DNA of 64,000 bases from an uncultured Lachnospiraceae bacterium. Lineage in GTDB: Bacteria > Bacillota > Clostridia > Lachnospirales > Lachnospiraceae. Positions 1 through 9,094 of the stretch are shown one piece after another. The stretch spans positions 109,872-173,871 of the forward strand of contig CACYKH010000004.1 of NCBI GenBank assembly GCA_902774915.1, read 5' to 3'. A program made the translations under genes and the position numbers. Under the pieces are notes generated by a model. The model was not told the origin of the DNA. It did no database searches and saw nothing but the letters and a program-made list of their open reading frames with translations. Position 1 is the stretch's first letter, and every line of letters starts with the position of its first letter.

Positions 1-1
1 T

Positions 2-1102
2 CAGTACCTTATTGACGAGAATGGAGAGAAGTATCTGGATTTTCTCGGTGGCATTGCAGTTAATTCAGTTGGTGGATGTAACGAGGCTGTTATAAATGCT
101 ATCAAAGAGCAGGCTGATACAATGATCCATGCATCCAACTACTTTTATACAGTACCTCAGATAATGCTGGCAAAGCTTATCAGTGAGTGCACAGGAATGG
201 ACAAGGTTCAGTTCCAGAACTCAGGTGCTGAGGCCAATGAAGTAATGATCAAGCTGGCTCGAAAATATGGTAATGATAGATTTGGAGGAAAGAAGTACAA
301 GATAGTAACTGCTCTTAATTCTTTCCATGGTAGAACTCTTGCAACACTTTCCGCTACTGGACAGCCTGGAAGTGCTATCCATAAGGGATTTGAACCACTT
401 GTAGATGGATTTAAGTATGCAGAGTTTAATAACCTGAATTCATTTAGAGAAGCTGTAACTGATGATGTTGTAGCTGTAATGGTTGAGCCAGTACAGGGCG
501 AGGGTGGTGTTTATCCTGCAACACAGGAATTCTTAACAGGTCTCCGCGCACTTTGTGATGAAAAGGGAATCCTTCTTCTTCTGGACGAAGTTCAGACAGG
601 ATGGGGAAGAACAGGAAATGTGATGGCTTATATGAACTATGGCATTAAGCCGGATGCAGTATCCATGGCAAAGGCTATGGGTGGCGGAATGCCAATAGCT
701 GCTATGTGTGCTACAAACGATGCAATGAGCGTACTTGGTGCTGGAACCCACGGTACAACCTTCGGTGGTAATCCTGTATGCTGCGCAGCTTCCTATGCAG
801 CTATTACAGAAATTATGGATAAGAAGCTCTATGAAAATGCCCGTGTTGTAGGCGAGTACTTTATGGATAAGCTGAGCATGCTGAATGGAGTTATTGGCGT
901 AAGAGGTATGGGTCTTATGGTTGGCTGTGTATTTGAAAAGGATATTGCAGCTGATGTTAAGCATGATGCATTCGACAAAAAGCTTCTTATGTCAGTGGTT
1001 CAGCCAAATGTCATCAGACTTGTTCCACCACTTACTGTTACAAAAGAAGACTGTGACAAAGCGGTTGACATAATTTCAGAAATACTTAAATCATATAACT
1101 AA
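2..1102 (+). CDS. argD: Acetylornithine aminotransferase (5'-truncated by window edge)
   Basis: This is a class-III PLP-dependent aminotransferase of the ArgD/ornithine aminotransferase family. It converts N-acetylglutamate semialdehyde to N-acetylornithine in cytoplasmic arginine synthesis. The frame is open from base 2, upstream of the first ATG at 122, and the first residues (QYLIDENGEKYLDF, then GGIAVN) match the family N-terminus, so the start lies outside the window. Visible motifs are QNSGAEANE (cofactor binding), the LLLDEVQTGWGRTG block whose Asp contacts the PLP ring nitrogen, and MAKAMGGGM with the Schiff-base Lys, followed by HGTTFGGNPV. Another class-III aminotransferase substrate cannot be excluded. 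Arginine synthesis is favoured because argH is in the window, although 25 kb away. The M18 aminopeptidase gene starts 14 bp after the stop. Confidence 0.85.
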   Translation, partial: QYLIDENGEKYLDFLGGIAVNSVGGCNEAVINAIKEQADTMIHASNYFYTVPQIMLAKLISECTGMDKVQFQNSGAEANEVMIKLARKYGNDRFGGKKYKIVTALNSFHGRTLATLSATGQPGSAIHKGFEPLVDGFKYAEFNNLNSFREAVTDDVVAVMVEPVQGEGGVYPATQEFLTGLRALCDEKGILLLLDEVQTGWGRTGNVMAYMNYGIKPDAVSMAKAMGGGMPIAAMCATNDAMSVLGAGTHGTTFGGNPVCCAASYAAITEIMDKKLYENARVVGEYFMDKLSMLNGVIGVRGMGLMVGCVFEKDIAADVKHDAFDKKLLMSVVQPNVIRLVPPLTVTKEDCDKAVDIISEILKSYN

Positions 1103-1116
1103 AAGGGGACTGAAAA

Positions 1117-2514
1117 ATGGAAAGAAAAAATGCCTGGAAAGCATATTCCAAGAATGATGAGAAGAAATTAAATGAGCTCTGTGAGGGATATAAGGATTAT
1201 CTCTTTAAGGGTAAGACTGAGAGAGAAGGTACAGCCTACATGGTTAAAAAGGCTGAGGAGGCTGGTTATGTTTCTCTTGAATCAGTTATTGAAAAGAAGA
1301 AAAAGCTTAAGGCAGGAGATAAGGTTTATGCAGTATGCATGGGCAAGACTGTAGCTCTCTTCAATATCGGAAAGAAATCACTTGAAGAAGGAATGAACAT
1401 ACTTGGAGCACATCTTGATTCACCAAGACTTGATGTAAAGCAGAATCCTTTATATGAGAAGAATGACCTTGCTTACCTTGATACTCACTATTATGGCGGT
1501 ATTAAAAAGTATCAGTGGGTAACACTTCCACTTGCAATCCATGGTGTTGTGGTTAAAACAGATGGAACAAAGGTAGATGTAGTCATCGGTGAGGATGAAG
1601 ATGATCCAGTATTCTGTGTAACTGATATTCTTATTCACCTTGCACAGGAGCAGATGGTGAAGAAGGCAAATGTGGCTGTTGAAGGCGAGAACCTTGACCT
1701 TCTTATTGCTTCAAGACCAATCAAGGTCAGCAAGGATGACAAGAAGAAAGAAAAAGAGCTTGTAAAGAAGCAGGTTCTTGAAATACTTAAAAAGAAATAT
1801 GACATGGAAGAAGAAGACTTTATGTCTGCAGAGCTGGAGATCGTACCAGCAGGTAAGCCAAGAGACATGGGTCTTGATAAGTCCATGATTCTTGCATATG
1901 GACAGGATGATAAGGTTTGTGCTTATACATCACTTATAGCTATGCTGAATGTAAAGAAGCCAGAAAAGACAGCTTGTACACTTCTTGTAGATAAAGAGGA
2001 GATAGGTTCAGTTGGTGCTACAGGAATGCAGTCCAAATTCTTTGAGAACAGTGTGGCTGAGATTTTTGAGCTTGCTGGATACAACAGCAATCTTTCACTT
2101 AGAAGATGCCTTAAGAATTCCTGCATGCTTTCCTCAGATGTAAGCGCAGGCTACGATCCACTTTATGCAAATTGTTTTGAGGCAAAGAATGCAGCCTTCC
2201 TTGGAAAAGGTATGGTATTCAATAAATTTACAGGTTCAAGAGGAAAATCTGGTTCTAATGATGCCAATGCAGAATATATTGGCAAGATCAGAGGAATCCT
2301 TGAGAATAATAAAGTATTCTACCAGACAGCTGAGCTGGGTAAGGTAGATCTTGGTGGTGGTGGAACCATCGCATACATACTTTCCCTCTATGGTATGGAA
2401 GTTGTGGACTGCGGAGTAGCAGTACTCAATATGCATGCTCCTTGGGAAGTAACAAGCAAAGCAGATATATTTGAAACGGAAAAGGGATATGAAGCATTTC
2501 TCACAGAAGCTTAA
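1117..2514 (+). CDS. M18 family zinc aminopeptidase (aspartyl aminopeptidase-like)
   Basis: This is a 465-residue cytosolic metallo-aminopeptidase of family M18 that removes N-terminal residues (acidic residues in characterised relatives) from peptides. The metal ligands and catalytic residues sit in recognisable blocks: GAHLDSPRLD near residue 98, DKEEIGSVGATG near 290, SSDVSAGYDP near 340 and the C-terminal NMHAPWEVTSKAD. The length agrees with the family. The ATG at 1117 follows a GGGGA Shine-Dalgarno, 14 bp after argD, so the two are probably cotranscribed. The 3' end overlaps the start of the downstream sensor gene by 26 bp, which suggests translational coupling. The substrate is not evident from sequence. 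Confidence 0.9.
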   Translation: MERKNAWKAYSKNDEKKLNELCEGYKDYLFKGKTEREGTAYMVKKAEEAGYVSLESVIEKKKKLKAGDKVYAVCMGKTVALFNIGKKSLEEGMNILGAHLDSPRLDVKQNPLYEKNDLAYLDTHYYGGIKKYQWVTLPLAIHGVVVKTDGTKVDVVIGEDEDDPVFCVTDILIHLAQEQMVKKANVAVEGENLDLLIASRPIKVSKDDKKKEKELVKKQVLEILKKKYDMEEEDFMSAELEIVPAGKPRDMGLDKSMILAYGQDDKVCAYTSLIAMLNVKKPEKTACTLLVDKEEIGSVGATGMQSKFFENSVAEIFELAGYNSNLSLRRCLKNSCMLSSDVSAGYDPLYANCFEAKNAAFLGKGMVFNKFTGSRGKSGSNDANAEYIGKIRGILENNKVFYQTAELGKVDLGGGGTIAYILSLYGMEVVDCGVAVLNMHAPWEVTSKADIFETEKGYEAFLTEA

Positions 2515-5500
2515 ATTCATACTTTTATGTGCCTTAATGACATGCGCTGCATGTCTTTTTGGCGTACATAATGTAAATGCAGAAGACATCCCTTCTGATT
2601 ATCAGGAAACTCTCTATAATCAGGATAATGGTCTTGGAAGTTCCGAGGTCAATTGCATCTATCAGACGAAATCCGGATATATGTGGATTGGAACAGATGG
2701 CGGACTTTACAGATATAACGGTAATGAATTCCGACTCTTTAATCTCTGGAACACTGATAAGGCTGATGTTTATTACATAAACTCTTTATTCCAGGATACT
2801 CAGGGAAGATTGTGGGTTGCTACAAATAACTACGGTCTCTTCAGAATATCCGGAAACGATATTTATCATTTCTCAGATGAATACTATAGCGGTGTTAAAT
2901 GTATTAATGACGTGTGCGAAGCTCCTGATGGAACTATTTACATTGCGACTGCATATGGCGTTTATACAGTTGATAAAGCCAGCGACCACGATATTCTTGT
3001 GAGAAATGAAACGCTTGCAAAGCATAATGTTAAAGGAATAACAGTTGCCCAGTCTAAGATCTGGGGTATTTACAATGGCAATACAATTTTCAGCATTGAT
3101 GAAAGTGGTATTGTTACAGAAAAAAGCTCCTCAGAATATACTGAGGAAGAGCTTTCATCTATTTCCAGTGATACATCTGGAGTCATTTATATTGGTACCA
3201 TCAATAGCTCAGTACTTCATATTACAGACTTTGACCATGTTACAGTCTGGGAGTCAACAAAAGATGGTATTAATAGTATCTATTGCTATAACAATAAAAC
3301 TTACCTTTGTACTGATAACGGTGTAGGTTATTTTGATGATCATGGCAGCTTTAAAACACTTACTAAAACAAGTGTAGATAGCTATATTTCTGATATGATC
3401 ATCGACTACGAAGGCAACTTCTGGTTTGCATCTAGTAAAGAAGGACTTTACTACCTGTCAAAGAGCAAATTCTCAAATCTTAATAAGGTTTATGGAATCC
3501 CTGATACACTTACAAACTGTGTAGAAATCTTTGATGGTTCTACATATATCGGAACTGACGAAGGTCTATTTATACTTGATTCAGAGAAAAATCTTGTAAA
3601 TAACGAGCTTACGGAATATATGGCTGGAGTATCTGTCCGTGATATCATCCAGGATAGAGAAGGAAACATCTGGTTTGGTACATACAGAAAGTACGGTGTT
3701 GTTAAGTATCAGCCGGATGGAGGAATAACAGCTTATAACAAGGCTACTGGACTTCTCAGTAACATGGTGAATTGCCTGTATGAGACAAATGATGGAAAGA
3801 TTGCCATTGGTACTGAGGACGGAATAAGCATTATCAATTTCAATGGGCGTGTATTTAAAAACTATAATTATGATAATGGTCTGGACTATTCAAATATCAT
3901 CACACTTTATGAGGATTCTGAAGAAAAGCTTTATGCAGGCTCCGACGGTGGTGGTCTTTATGTAATAGAGAATGATAACATTAAGAATTACACTGATGAG
4001 GATGGCCTTAATTCAAACGTTGTTTCCTGCATTACTGAGGGAACAGATGGACTTTGGATAGGTACTAATAATGGACTTTCATATTATGACGGTACATTCA
4101 GATCCATCAGTAATATTGACTTTTCCAATAATATTTACAGTCTGATCCTTAAGGACGGTACGCTGTTTATTGTTGGTTCGAAGGGTCTCATTTATTCAAC
4201 AGAAGATAATCTGCTTTCCACAACCCCTATTTCTGAAAGATATTATTCAGTAGGTGACGGACTGGAAAGTGGTATTTCCAATAATTCTAATAGCTGTATC
4301 TATAATTCCGATATTTACCTTTGCACCGGTTCAGGTGTAATGAAATTCAATATTAAGGATATAGAGACAAATGAGGTTCCGCCTAAGATCACAATCTCTG
4401 AGATCAAGGTGGATGGTGAAACATATTATTATGACCAGATGGGTGGAGAATTAAACATCCCATCAGATACTCAGCGTCTTGAAATCTCATTTGCGGTACT
4501 TAGTTACTTCAATAGAGAGAATATACAGGTAGAGTATCAGCTGGTTGGATTTGATAAGGAAGCAGAAGTCCTCTCAAGTAATGAGAACTTCGAAGCTGTA
4601 TATACAAACCTTGACGGTGGTACTTATGTATTCGAGGCCAATGCTGTAAACGGAGACGGTGTGCAGTGTGAAAAGCCTATATCCTTTACCATCAATAAGG
4701 AAGAGGGCCTTCTTGAGAAGAAGGCAGTGCGTATAGCCATTTTGGCATTTGTAATATTAAATATACTTCTTATCCTTGCTCTTATCATAAGAATCTATAG
4801 ACAGTTCAATAGAAAGAAGAAAGAGCTGGATGAACTGAATAAGAAGCATGAAGATGTGATTAAGAATAGTAGTGCTAAAACAGACTACCTGGCTAATATG
4901 AGTAACGAGATAAAGCTGCCTATAAATGCCATGATCTCATTTGCTACCAACATGCTTAAGGATGGAACTGAGAATGAAGAAACCCAGAAGAATCTGAAAG
5001 AGATTGTTAATAAGGGATATGACGTTATAGACAGAGTAGACGAGACCATTCTTCTTGCAAGACTTGAATCTGGAGCGGAAGAAGCGGTCAGTGAGCCTTA
5101 TTCAGTAACAACTCTTATTTGTGATATATCAGACAACATGCTTAATAAGCTGGCGGATATGCCTATTAAGTTCCTTGTGGATCTGGGTGAAAATATACCT
5201 GATATCCTGATAGGAGATTTCGATAAGATTAAGAACGTCCTGGATATAATCCTTGATGACTCGGTTAAATACACTAAGGAAGGTTCTATTACACTTTCTG
5301 TAGATAACTACGAGGTTCAGCAGGGAGATGACAAGGGCGATACAAGACTTGTATTCAGTGTATCTGATACAGGTATAGGTATACCAGAAGATAAGCTAGA
5401 ACATCTTTTTGAGATTACATATACAGAGGAGTCTAAGAAGACAGGCTCCAGCGAAGGAATGGGCGTAAGCCTTTCAATCGCCAAGAAGTTCGCAGATGTA

Positions 5501-6967
5501 CTTGGTGGAGAGCTTATAGTAGAGAGTACATATGGAGCAGGAACTACGTTTACATTCACAGTAGACCAGAAGAAGCCTGAAACAACTGCGGATATGATAC
5601 CTATGAACGATAATACTATCGAGCGTGTATCCAGAGAAGAGGCAGAGAAGATGTGGGCTCCAGACCTGCATATCCTTCTGGTTGATGACGTGGAGCTAAG
5701 CAGAAACGTAGCAGAAGATGTAATTAAGTCCATGGAAATCAAGTGCGATACAGCCGCAAGTGGTGTAAGCGCCATCGATATGGTCATGACAAATAAATAC
5801 GATATGGTATTTATGGATGTAGCTATGCCAGTAATGAATGGTATAGATGCACTTAGAGAGATAAGGGATCTTTGTGATGAATATTATACAAACCTCCCTG
5901 TTATTGCTATGTCAGAAGATGTTATTGGTAAGAATAAGCAGGAAATCATTGATGAGGGCTTTTCAGATGTTATTCTTAAACCATTTGATATAACAGTCCT
6001 TGCCAGTCTGCTTAATAGATTCGTGGATAACAGCAAGATAAAATACAGAACCAGTGATGTGACTCAGTATATTAGAGAATCCAGATACAGTGAAGGTCTT
6101 AAGAAAATGGAAGACCTCTTCGACGTTATCAGCGTTATTGAACGTATTGGAGGTAATATTGATGTTTATAATAGAATCCTCAGTACATTCTATAACCAGA
6201 ACAAGGATTCGGTAGAAGAGCTGAAGGAAAAGCTGGATACAGACTATAGAGGCTTTAGAAATAAGATTCATAACGTTCGTACAGGATGTCAGAATATTGG
6301 AGCGGTAGAAGCCGCTGAGATAGCATTTAGAATAGAAAATGCCATCAACATTGGAAATAAAGCCTATGTTAATAACAATATCGAGCTAATTTATGACTGT
6401 ATAAATGTAATTAATGAGTCCATAGAGAATTATATGAAGTTCGTCGAAGCTCAGAAGGGTGTAAGCGACGAAGAATACGCTAAGAAACATCAGTCTAAGG
6501 CTAATAAGACTGCTATGGAGCTGCGTCTTGAGGAAGATGCTCCAGAAGAAAAGCCAGAGGAAGAGCAGAGCCAGGAGCCAGCAACGGAAGAATCCGAATA
6601 CGATGACAACGAATATGAAGACGATGACGAGTATGAGGATGACGACGAATACGAAGACGATGATGAATATGAAGATGAAGATGATGACGAGTACGAGGAT
6701 GACGACGAATATGAGGACGATGAAGACGAAGAGCCTCAGGTAAGTGCTGGTCCAGAGATCATCGACATAAATCTTCTCAAGAAGATGAAGAAGGCTACAT
6801 ATAACGAGGATAAAGCTACAATTAATGACATCATGTTCGAAATCTGCAAGAAAGAATACGGAAATGATGATGATGAATTCATTAATGTTCTGAATGCAGC
6901 TATTCAGAAGGGCGATATGATTGAAATCAACGATCTTCTGATGACATATATCAGCCTGAAGAGCTAA
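2489..6967 (+). CDS. Propeller-type hybrid two-component sensor with degenerate kinase core
   Basis: This large membrane sensor has about 1,492 residues. ATG 2489 is preferred over TTG 2471 because it gives a clean signal peptide (KLKFILLCALMTCAACLFG) and has an AAAGGG upstream. Domains in order: signal peptide; an extracytoplasmic two-component-regulator propeller (repeats of the IWFGT/LWIGT type) to about residue 630; a Y_Y_Y domain; one TM helix near 746-770; a HisKA-like helix; a HATPase; a receiver with HILLVDD near 1061 and phospho-acceptor Asp1110 in MDVAMP; an HPt-like helix bundle with His1261; an acidic low-complexity run; and a short C-terminal domain. The HisKA motif reads NMSNEIKLPINAM, so the phospho-accepting His is Asn806. 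The N-box is also altered (ILDDSVKYT), while DTGIGIP is intact. It is therefore likely a pseudokinase, or a receiver/HPt phosphorelay device. There is no DNA-binding AraC domain, unlike many Bacteroides relatives. Confidence 0.85.
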   Translation: MKHFSQKLKFILLCALMTCAACLFGVHNVNAEDIPSDYQETLYNQDNGLGSSEVNCIYQTKSGYMWIGTDGGLYRYNGNEFRLFNLWNTDKADVYYINSLFQDTQGRLWVATNNYGLFRISGNDIYHFSDEYYSGVKCINDVCEAPDGTIYIATAYGVYTVDKASDHDILVRNETLAKHNVKGITVAQSKIWGIYNGNTIFSIDESGIVTEKSSSEYTEEELSSISSDTSGVIYIGTINSSVLHITDFDHVTVWESTKDGINSIYCYNNKTYLCTDNGVGYFDDHGSFKTLTKTSVDSYISDMIIDYEGNFWFASSKEGLYYLSKSKFSNLNKVYGIPDTLTNCVEIFDGSTYIGTDEGLFILDSEKNLVNNELTEYMAGVSVRDIIQDREGNIWFGTYRKYGVVKYQPDGGITAYNKATGLLSNMVNCLYETNDGKIAIGTEDGISIINFNGRVFKNYNYDNGLDYSNIITLYEDSEEKLYAGSDGGGLYVIENDNIKNYTDEDGLNSNVVSCITEGTDGLWIGTNNGLSYYDGTFRSISNIDFSNNIYSLILKDGTLFIVGSKGLIYSTEDNLLSTTPISERYYSVGDGLESGISNNSNSCIYNSDIYLCTGSGVMKFNIKDIETNEVPPKITISEIKVDGETYYYDQMGGELNIPSDTQRLEISFAVLSYFNRENIQVEYQLVGFDKEAEVLSSNENFEAVYTNLDGGTYVFEANAVNGDGVQCEKPISFTINKEEGLLEKKAVRIAILAFVILNILLILALIIRIYRQFNRKKKELDELNKKHEDVIKNSSAKTDYLANMSNEIKLPINAMISFATNMLKDGTENEETQKNLKEIVNKGYDVIDRVDETILLARLESGAEEAVSEPYSVTTLICDISDNMLNKLADMPIKFLVDLGENIPDILIGDFDKIKNVLDIILDDSVKYTKEGSITLSVDNYEVQQGDDKGDTRLVFSVSDTGIGIPEDKLEHLFEITYTEESKKTGSSEGMGVSLSIAKKFADVLGGELIVESTYGAGTTFTFTVDQKKPETTADMIPMNDNTIERVSREEAEKMWAPDLHILLVDDVELSRNVAEDVIKSMEIKCDTAASGVSAIDMVMTNKYDMVFMDVAMPVMNGIDALREIRDLCDEYYTNLPVIAMSEDVIGKNKQEIIDEGFSDVILKPFDITVLASLLNRFVDNSKIKYRTSDVTQYIRESRYSEGLKKMEDLFDVISVIERIGGNIDVYNRILSTFYNQNKDSVEELKEKLDTDYRGFRNKIHNVRTGCQNIGAVEAAEIAFRIENAINIGNKAYVNNNIELIYDCINVINESIENYMKFVEAQKGVSDEEYAKKHQSKANKTAMELRLEEDAPEEKPEEEQSQEPATEESEYDDNEYEDDDEYEDDDEYEDDDEYEDEDDDEYEDDDEYEDDEDEEPQVSAGPEIIDINLLKKMKKATYNEDKATINDIMFEICKKEYGNDDDEFINVLNAAIQKGDMIEINDLLMTYISLKS
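6595..6735 (+). repeat. Acidic Glu-Tyr-Asp-rich tandem repeat coding region
   Basis: Within the hybrid sensor gene, about 140 bp consist of irregular GAATATGAAGACGATGAC-type units. They encode repeats of the form DEYEDD, roughly residues 1370-1416, between the HPt-like bundle and the C-terminal domain. The repeat is near-identical at DNA level with synonymous variation, which suggests expansion by slippage. It probably acts as a highly charged flexible linker. Confidence 0.85.
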
Positions 6968-6970
6968 ATA

Positions 6971-7010
6971 AAGTAAGTTTTGTGTGGCTCCGTTCACACA
7001 AAATTTACTT
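6971..7010 (+). terminator. Long hairpin after the hybrid sensor gene
   Basis: Two 16-nt arms (6971-6986 and 6995-7010) pair with a single G-T wobble around an 8-nt loop. They lie 4 bp past the sensor stop. The trailing T-run is short, so it may be a weak intrinsic terminator or an mRNA-stabilising hairpin. The remaining 140 bp before the next gene show no further convincing feature. Confidence 0.55.
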
Positions 7011-7150
7011 TACAAATATTATGATTTTTAATATACTCACAACGGAAAAAGGATGGTATTCGACTTTTTCGAAACTATACCTAAAAGTATCACAATGCTT
7101 TATGTAAAAATCGGCATCACCTTTACACTAAATAGTGAGGGGGTGATAGT

Positions 7151-8011
7151 ATGAGGATTGGATTCATAGGTGCAGGTCGTGTGGGCTACACAATGGGAAA
7201 ATTCCTAAAGCTACATGATTATGAAGTGAGTGGCTACTACAGCCGCACAAGCGAGCATGCGAAGGACGCTGCAGCATTTACCGATACCGTATATTATGAA
7301 GATGCCAGGGAACTTATTAAAACAAGTGATGCGATTATACTTACAGTAAGCGATTCAGTAATCTCAAAGGTTTTTGACGAGATCAAGAACTATCCTGAGA
7401 TTGAAGGAAAGATAGTGTGCCACACCAGTGGCTCGGTTTCATCGCAAGTCTTTGATGAATCACCTATTCCTATTTTTGGGTATTCCATCCATCCTATATA
7501 CGCTATTTCAGATAAATATGCGTCATATAAAAATTTTTCCAATGCATTTATAACTATAGAGGGACATGAGAAGTACTTATCAGAGTTAGTAGGTATTTTT
7601 AGTCATGCTGGAATTAAAACCGGTACGCTAAAAACCGAAGATAAGTCCAAATACCATGCATCATGCGTTATGGCCAGCAACCTTGTATGTGGCATCTACG
7701 GTGCAGCTATAGAAATGATGAAATCCTGTGGATTTGACTTCGAAACATCAAATGAGATGCTTATAGGTCTGTTCAGGGATAATGCCATGGGTATAGCAGA
7801 CAAGGGACTTGTTAACCAGCTCACAGGACCAATCGACAGAAATGATGTGGTTACGGTACGTTCTCATTTAAATACAATCCCAGAGGAGATGAAGACCTTA
7901 TATATAGAGGCTTCAAAGCATGCACTGGAGATTGCAAAGATAAAAAATGCAGATAATGATTATAGCGAAATGGCGCTGCTTCTTGAGAGCGCTTCACTAA
8001 GCGAAAAATAA
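7151..8011 (+). CDS. Rossmann-like/DUF2520 oxidoreductase, candidate ketopantoate reductase
   Basis: This 286-residue protein has an N-terminal NAD(P)-binding Rossmann fold ([16 protein letters not shown] at residues 4-19) and a C-terminal DUF2520 helical domain ([14 protein letters not shown] near residue 168 onward). The start has a strong GAGGGGGTGA ribosome-binding site. It is the first gene of a run with panB 13 bp downstream, then panC, panD and coaBC. No classical panE is present in the window, so the missing step, reduction of 2-dehydropantoate to pantoate, fits this protein. From memory, a non-PanE ketopantoate reductase called PanG is encoded with pan genes in Francisella; I cannot confirm here that it is the same family. 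The fold call is firm; the reaction is inferred from context. Confidence 0.75.
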   Translation: MRIGFIGAGRVGYTMGKFLKLHDYEVSGYYSRTSEHAKDAAAFTDTVYYEDARELIKTSDAIILTVSDSVISKVFDEIKNYPEIEGKIVCHTSGSVSSQVFDESPIPIFGYSIHPIYAISDKYASYKNFSNAFITIEGHEKYLSELVGIFSHAGIKTGTLKTEDKSKYHASCVMASNLVCGIYGAAIEMMKSCGFDFETSNEMLIGLFRDNAMGIADKGLVNQLTGPIDRNDVVTVRSHLNTIPEEMKTLYIEASKHALEIAKIKNADNDYSEMALLLESASLSEK

Positions 8012-8024
8012 GGAGGGTGGACTT

Positions 8025-8855
8025 ATGAAAAACACAAGCGTTACATTTAAGGAAATGAAGCAGAAGGGTGAGAAGATATCAATGCTCACAGCTTATGATT
8101 ACTCAACAGCTAAGCTTGTTGATAAAGCTGGAATTAATGGTATCCTCGTTGGAGATTCTCTTGGAAACGTTATGCTGGGTTATCCTGATACAGTATCAGT
8201 AACTATGGAGGACATGATCCATCATGGTGCAGCAGTTGCAAGAGGAGCTGAAAATGCACTCGTTGTTATAGATATGCCATTTATGTCATACCAGGCATCA
8301 GTATACGATGCAGTTGTTAACGCCGGACGACTTATGAAAGAAGGAAGAGCCGGTGCCATAAAACTTGAGGGCGGCGAAGAGATTATCCCACAGGTTGAGG
8401 CTATAGTAAAAGCTAGCATCCCTGTTATGGGCCACATTGGACTCACACCTCAGTCCATCAATACAATGGGCGGTTATAAGGCACAGGGACGTGACATTGC
8501 CTCAGCAAAGAAGCTCGTCCGTGATGCTAAGCTTCTTGAAGAAGCTGGAGCATTTGCAGTCACACTTGAATGCGTACCTGCAGATCTTGCAGAATTCGTA
8601 AGCAAAGAAATCTCTATTCCAACCATCGGAATCGGAGCAGGCGCAGGAACTGATGGACAGATTCTCGTATACGCAGATATGCTTGCAATGTTCAGTGACT
8701 ACAGACCAAAGTTTGTTAAGAACTTCGCTAATGTAGGCGAAATGATGATGCAGGGCTTTAAAGATTACGATGCCGAAGTAAAAGCAGGAACTTACCCAGC
8801 CCCTGAACATACCTACGCAATCGACCCAGAAGTCCTTGCCGAAGCAACCAAATAG
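8025..8855 (+). CDS. panB: 3-methyl-2-oxobutanoate hydroxymethyltransferase
   Basis: PanB transfers a hydroxymethyl group from 5,10-methylene-THF to 2-oxoisovalerate, giving ketopantoate, the first committed step of pantothenate synthesis. At 276 residues the length is standard. The family blocks are visible: [29 protein letters not shown] (Mg ligand Asp), [25 protein letters not shown] and [23 protein letters not shown] lies just upstream of the ATG. It sits 13 bp behind the DUF2520 oxidoreductase gene and is separated from panC by a 239-bp spacer holding an inverted-repeat element, which could affect distal expression of the operon. Confidence 0.97.
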   Translation: MKNTSVTFKEMKQKGEKISMLTAYDYSTAKLVDKAGINGILVGDSLGNVMLGYPDTVSVTMEDMIHHGAAVARGAENALVVIDMPFMSYQASVYDAVVNAGRLMKEGRAGAIKLEGGEEIIPQVEAIVKASIPVMGHIGLTPQSINTMGGYKAQGRDIASAKKLVRDAKLLEEAGAFAVTLECVPADLAEFVSKEISIPTIGIGAGAGTDGQILVYADMLAMFSDYRPKFVKNFANVGEMMMQGFKDYDAEVKAGTYPAPEHTYAIDPEVLAEATK

Positions 8856-8893
8856 ATTGCTGAAGCAATCAATTTATATTGAAAACGTGGATA

Positions 8894-9059
8894 GCCTCGC
8901 AATCTGCCAAAAACATTTTCGAGACCGTCGCGGGTCTCGGTTCTTAGCGATTCACGAGCCTGAAAGGCGAAGTGAGAGCTTAGAAAGCCGAAGCTTCTTT
9001 TCGAAGAAAGGAAGCCGGCGAGCGATGTCTCGAAAAGTTTTCTGGCAGATAAGCGAGGC
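8894..9059. repeat. 166-bp terminal-inverted-repeat element between panB and panC
   Basis: The left arm 8894-8925 (begins GCCTCGCAATCTGCC) and right arm 9027-9059 (ends GGCAGATAAGCGAGGC) are inverted copies over about 32 bp with a few mismatches. The interior is itself palindromic: GAGACC/GGTCTC near 8921-8937, TCACGAGCC/GGCGAAGTGA near 8951-8976, and GCTTC/GAAGC pairs near 8993-9015. There is no plausible protein (an open frame across it lacks a ribosome-binding site and resembles nothing). It looks like a non-autonomous MITE-like or palindromic intergenic repeat, or a structured RNA. No second copy was noticed in this window. Confidence 0.7.
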
Positions 9060-9094
9060 AGTGAACATATTCATATTAGATGGAGGAAAAATAG

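Noticed and set aside
6595-6735. CRISPR-like short repeats
   Set aside because: The units are contiguous in-frame codon repeats without spacers or constant repeat length.
6386-6997. A long - strand frame rich in Val/Ile/Phe opposite the acidic repeat
   Set aside because: It is the antisense of the GAT/GAA repeat, which automatically reads as hydrophobic residues.
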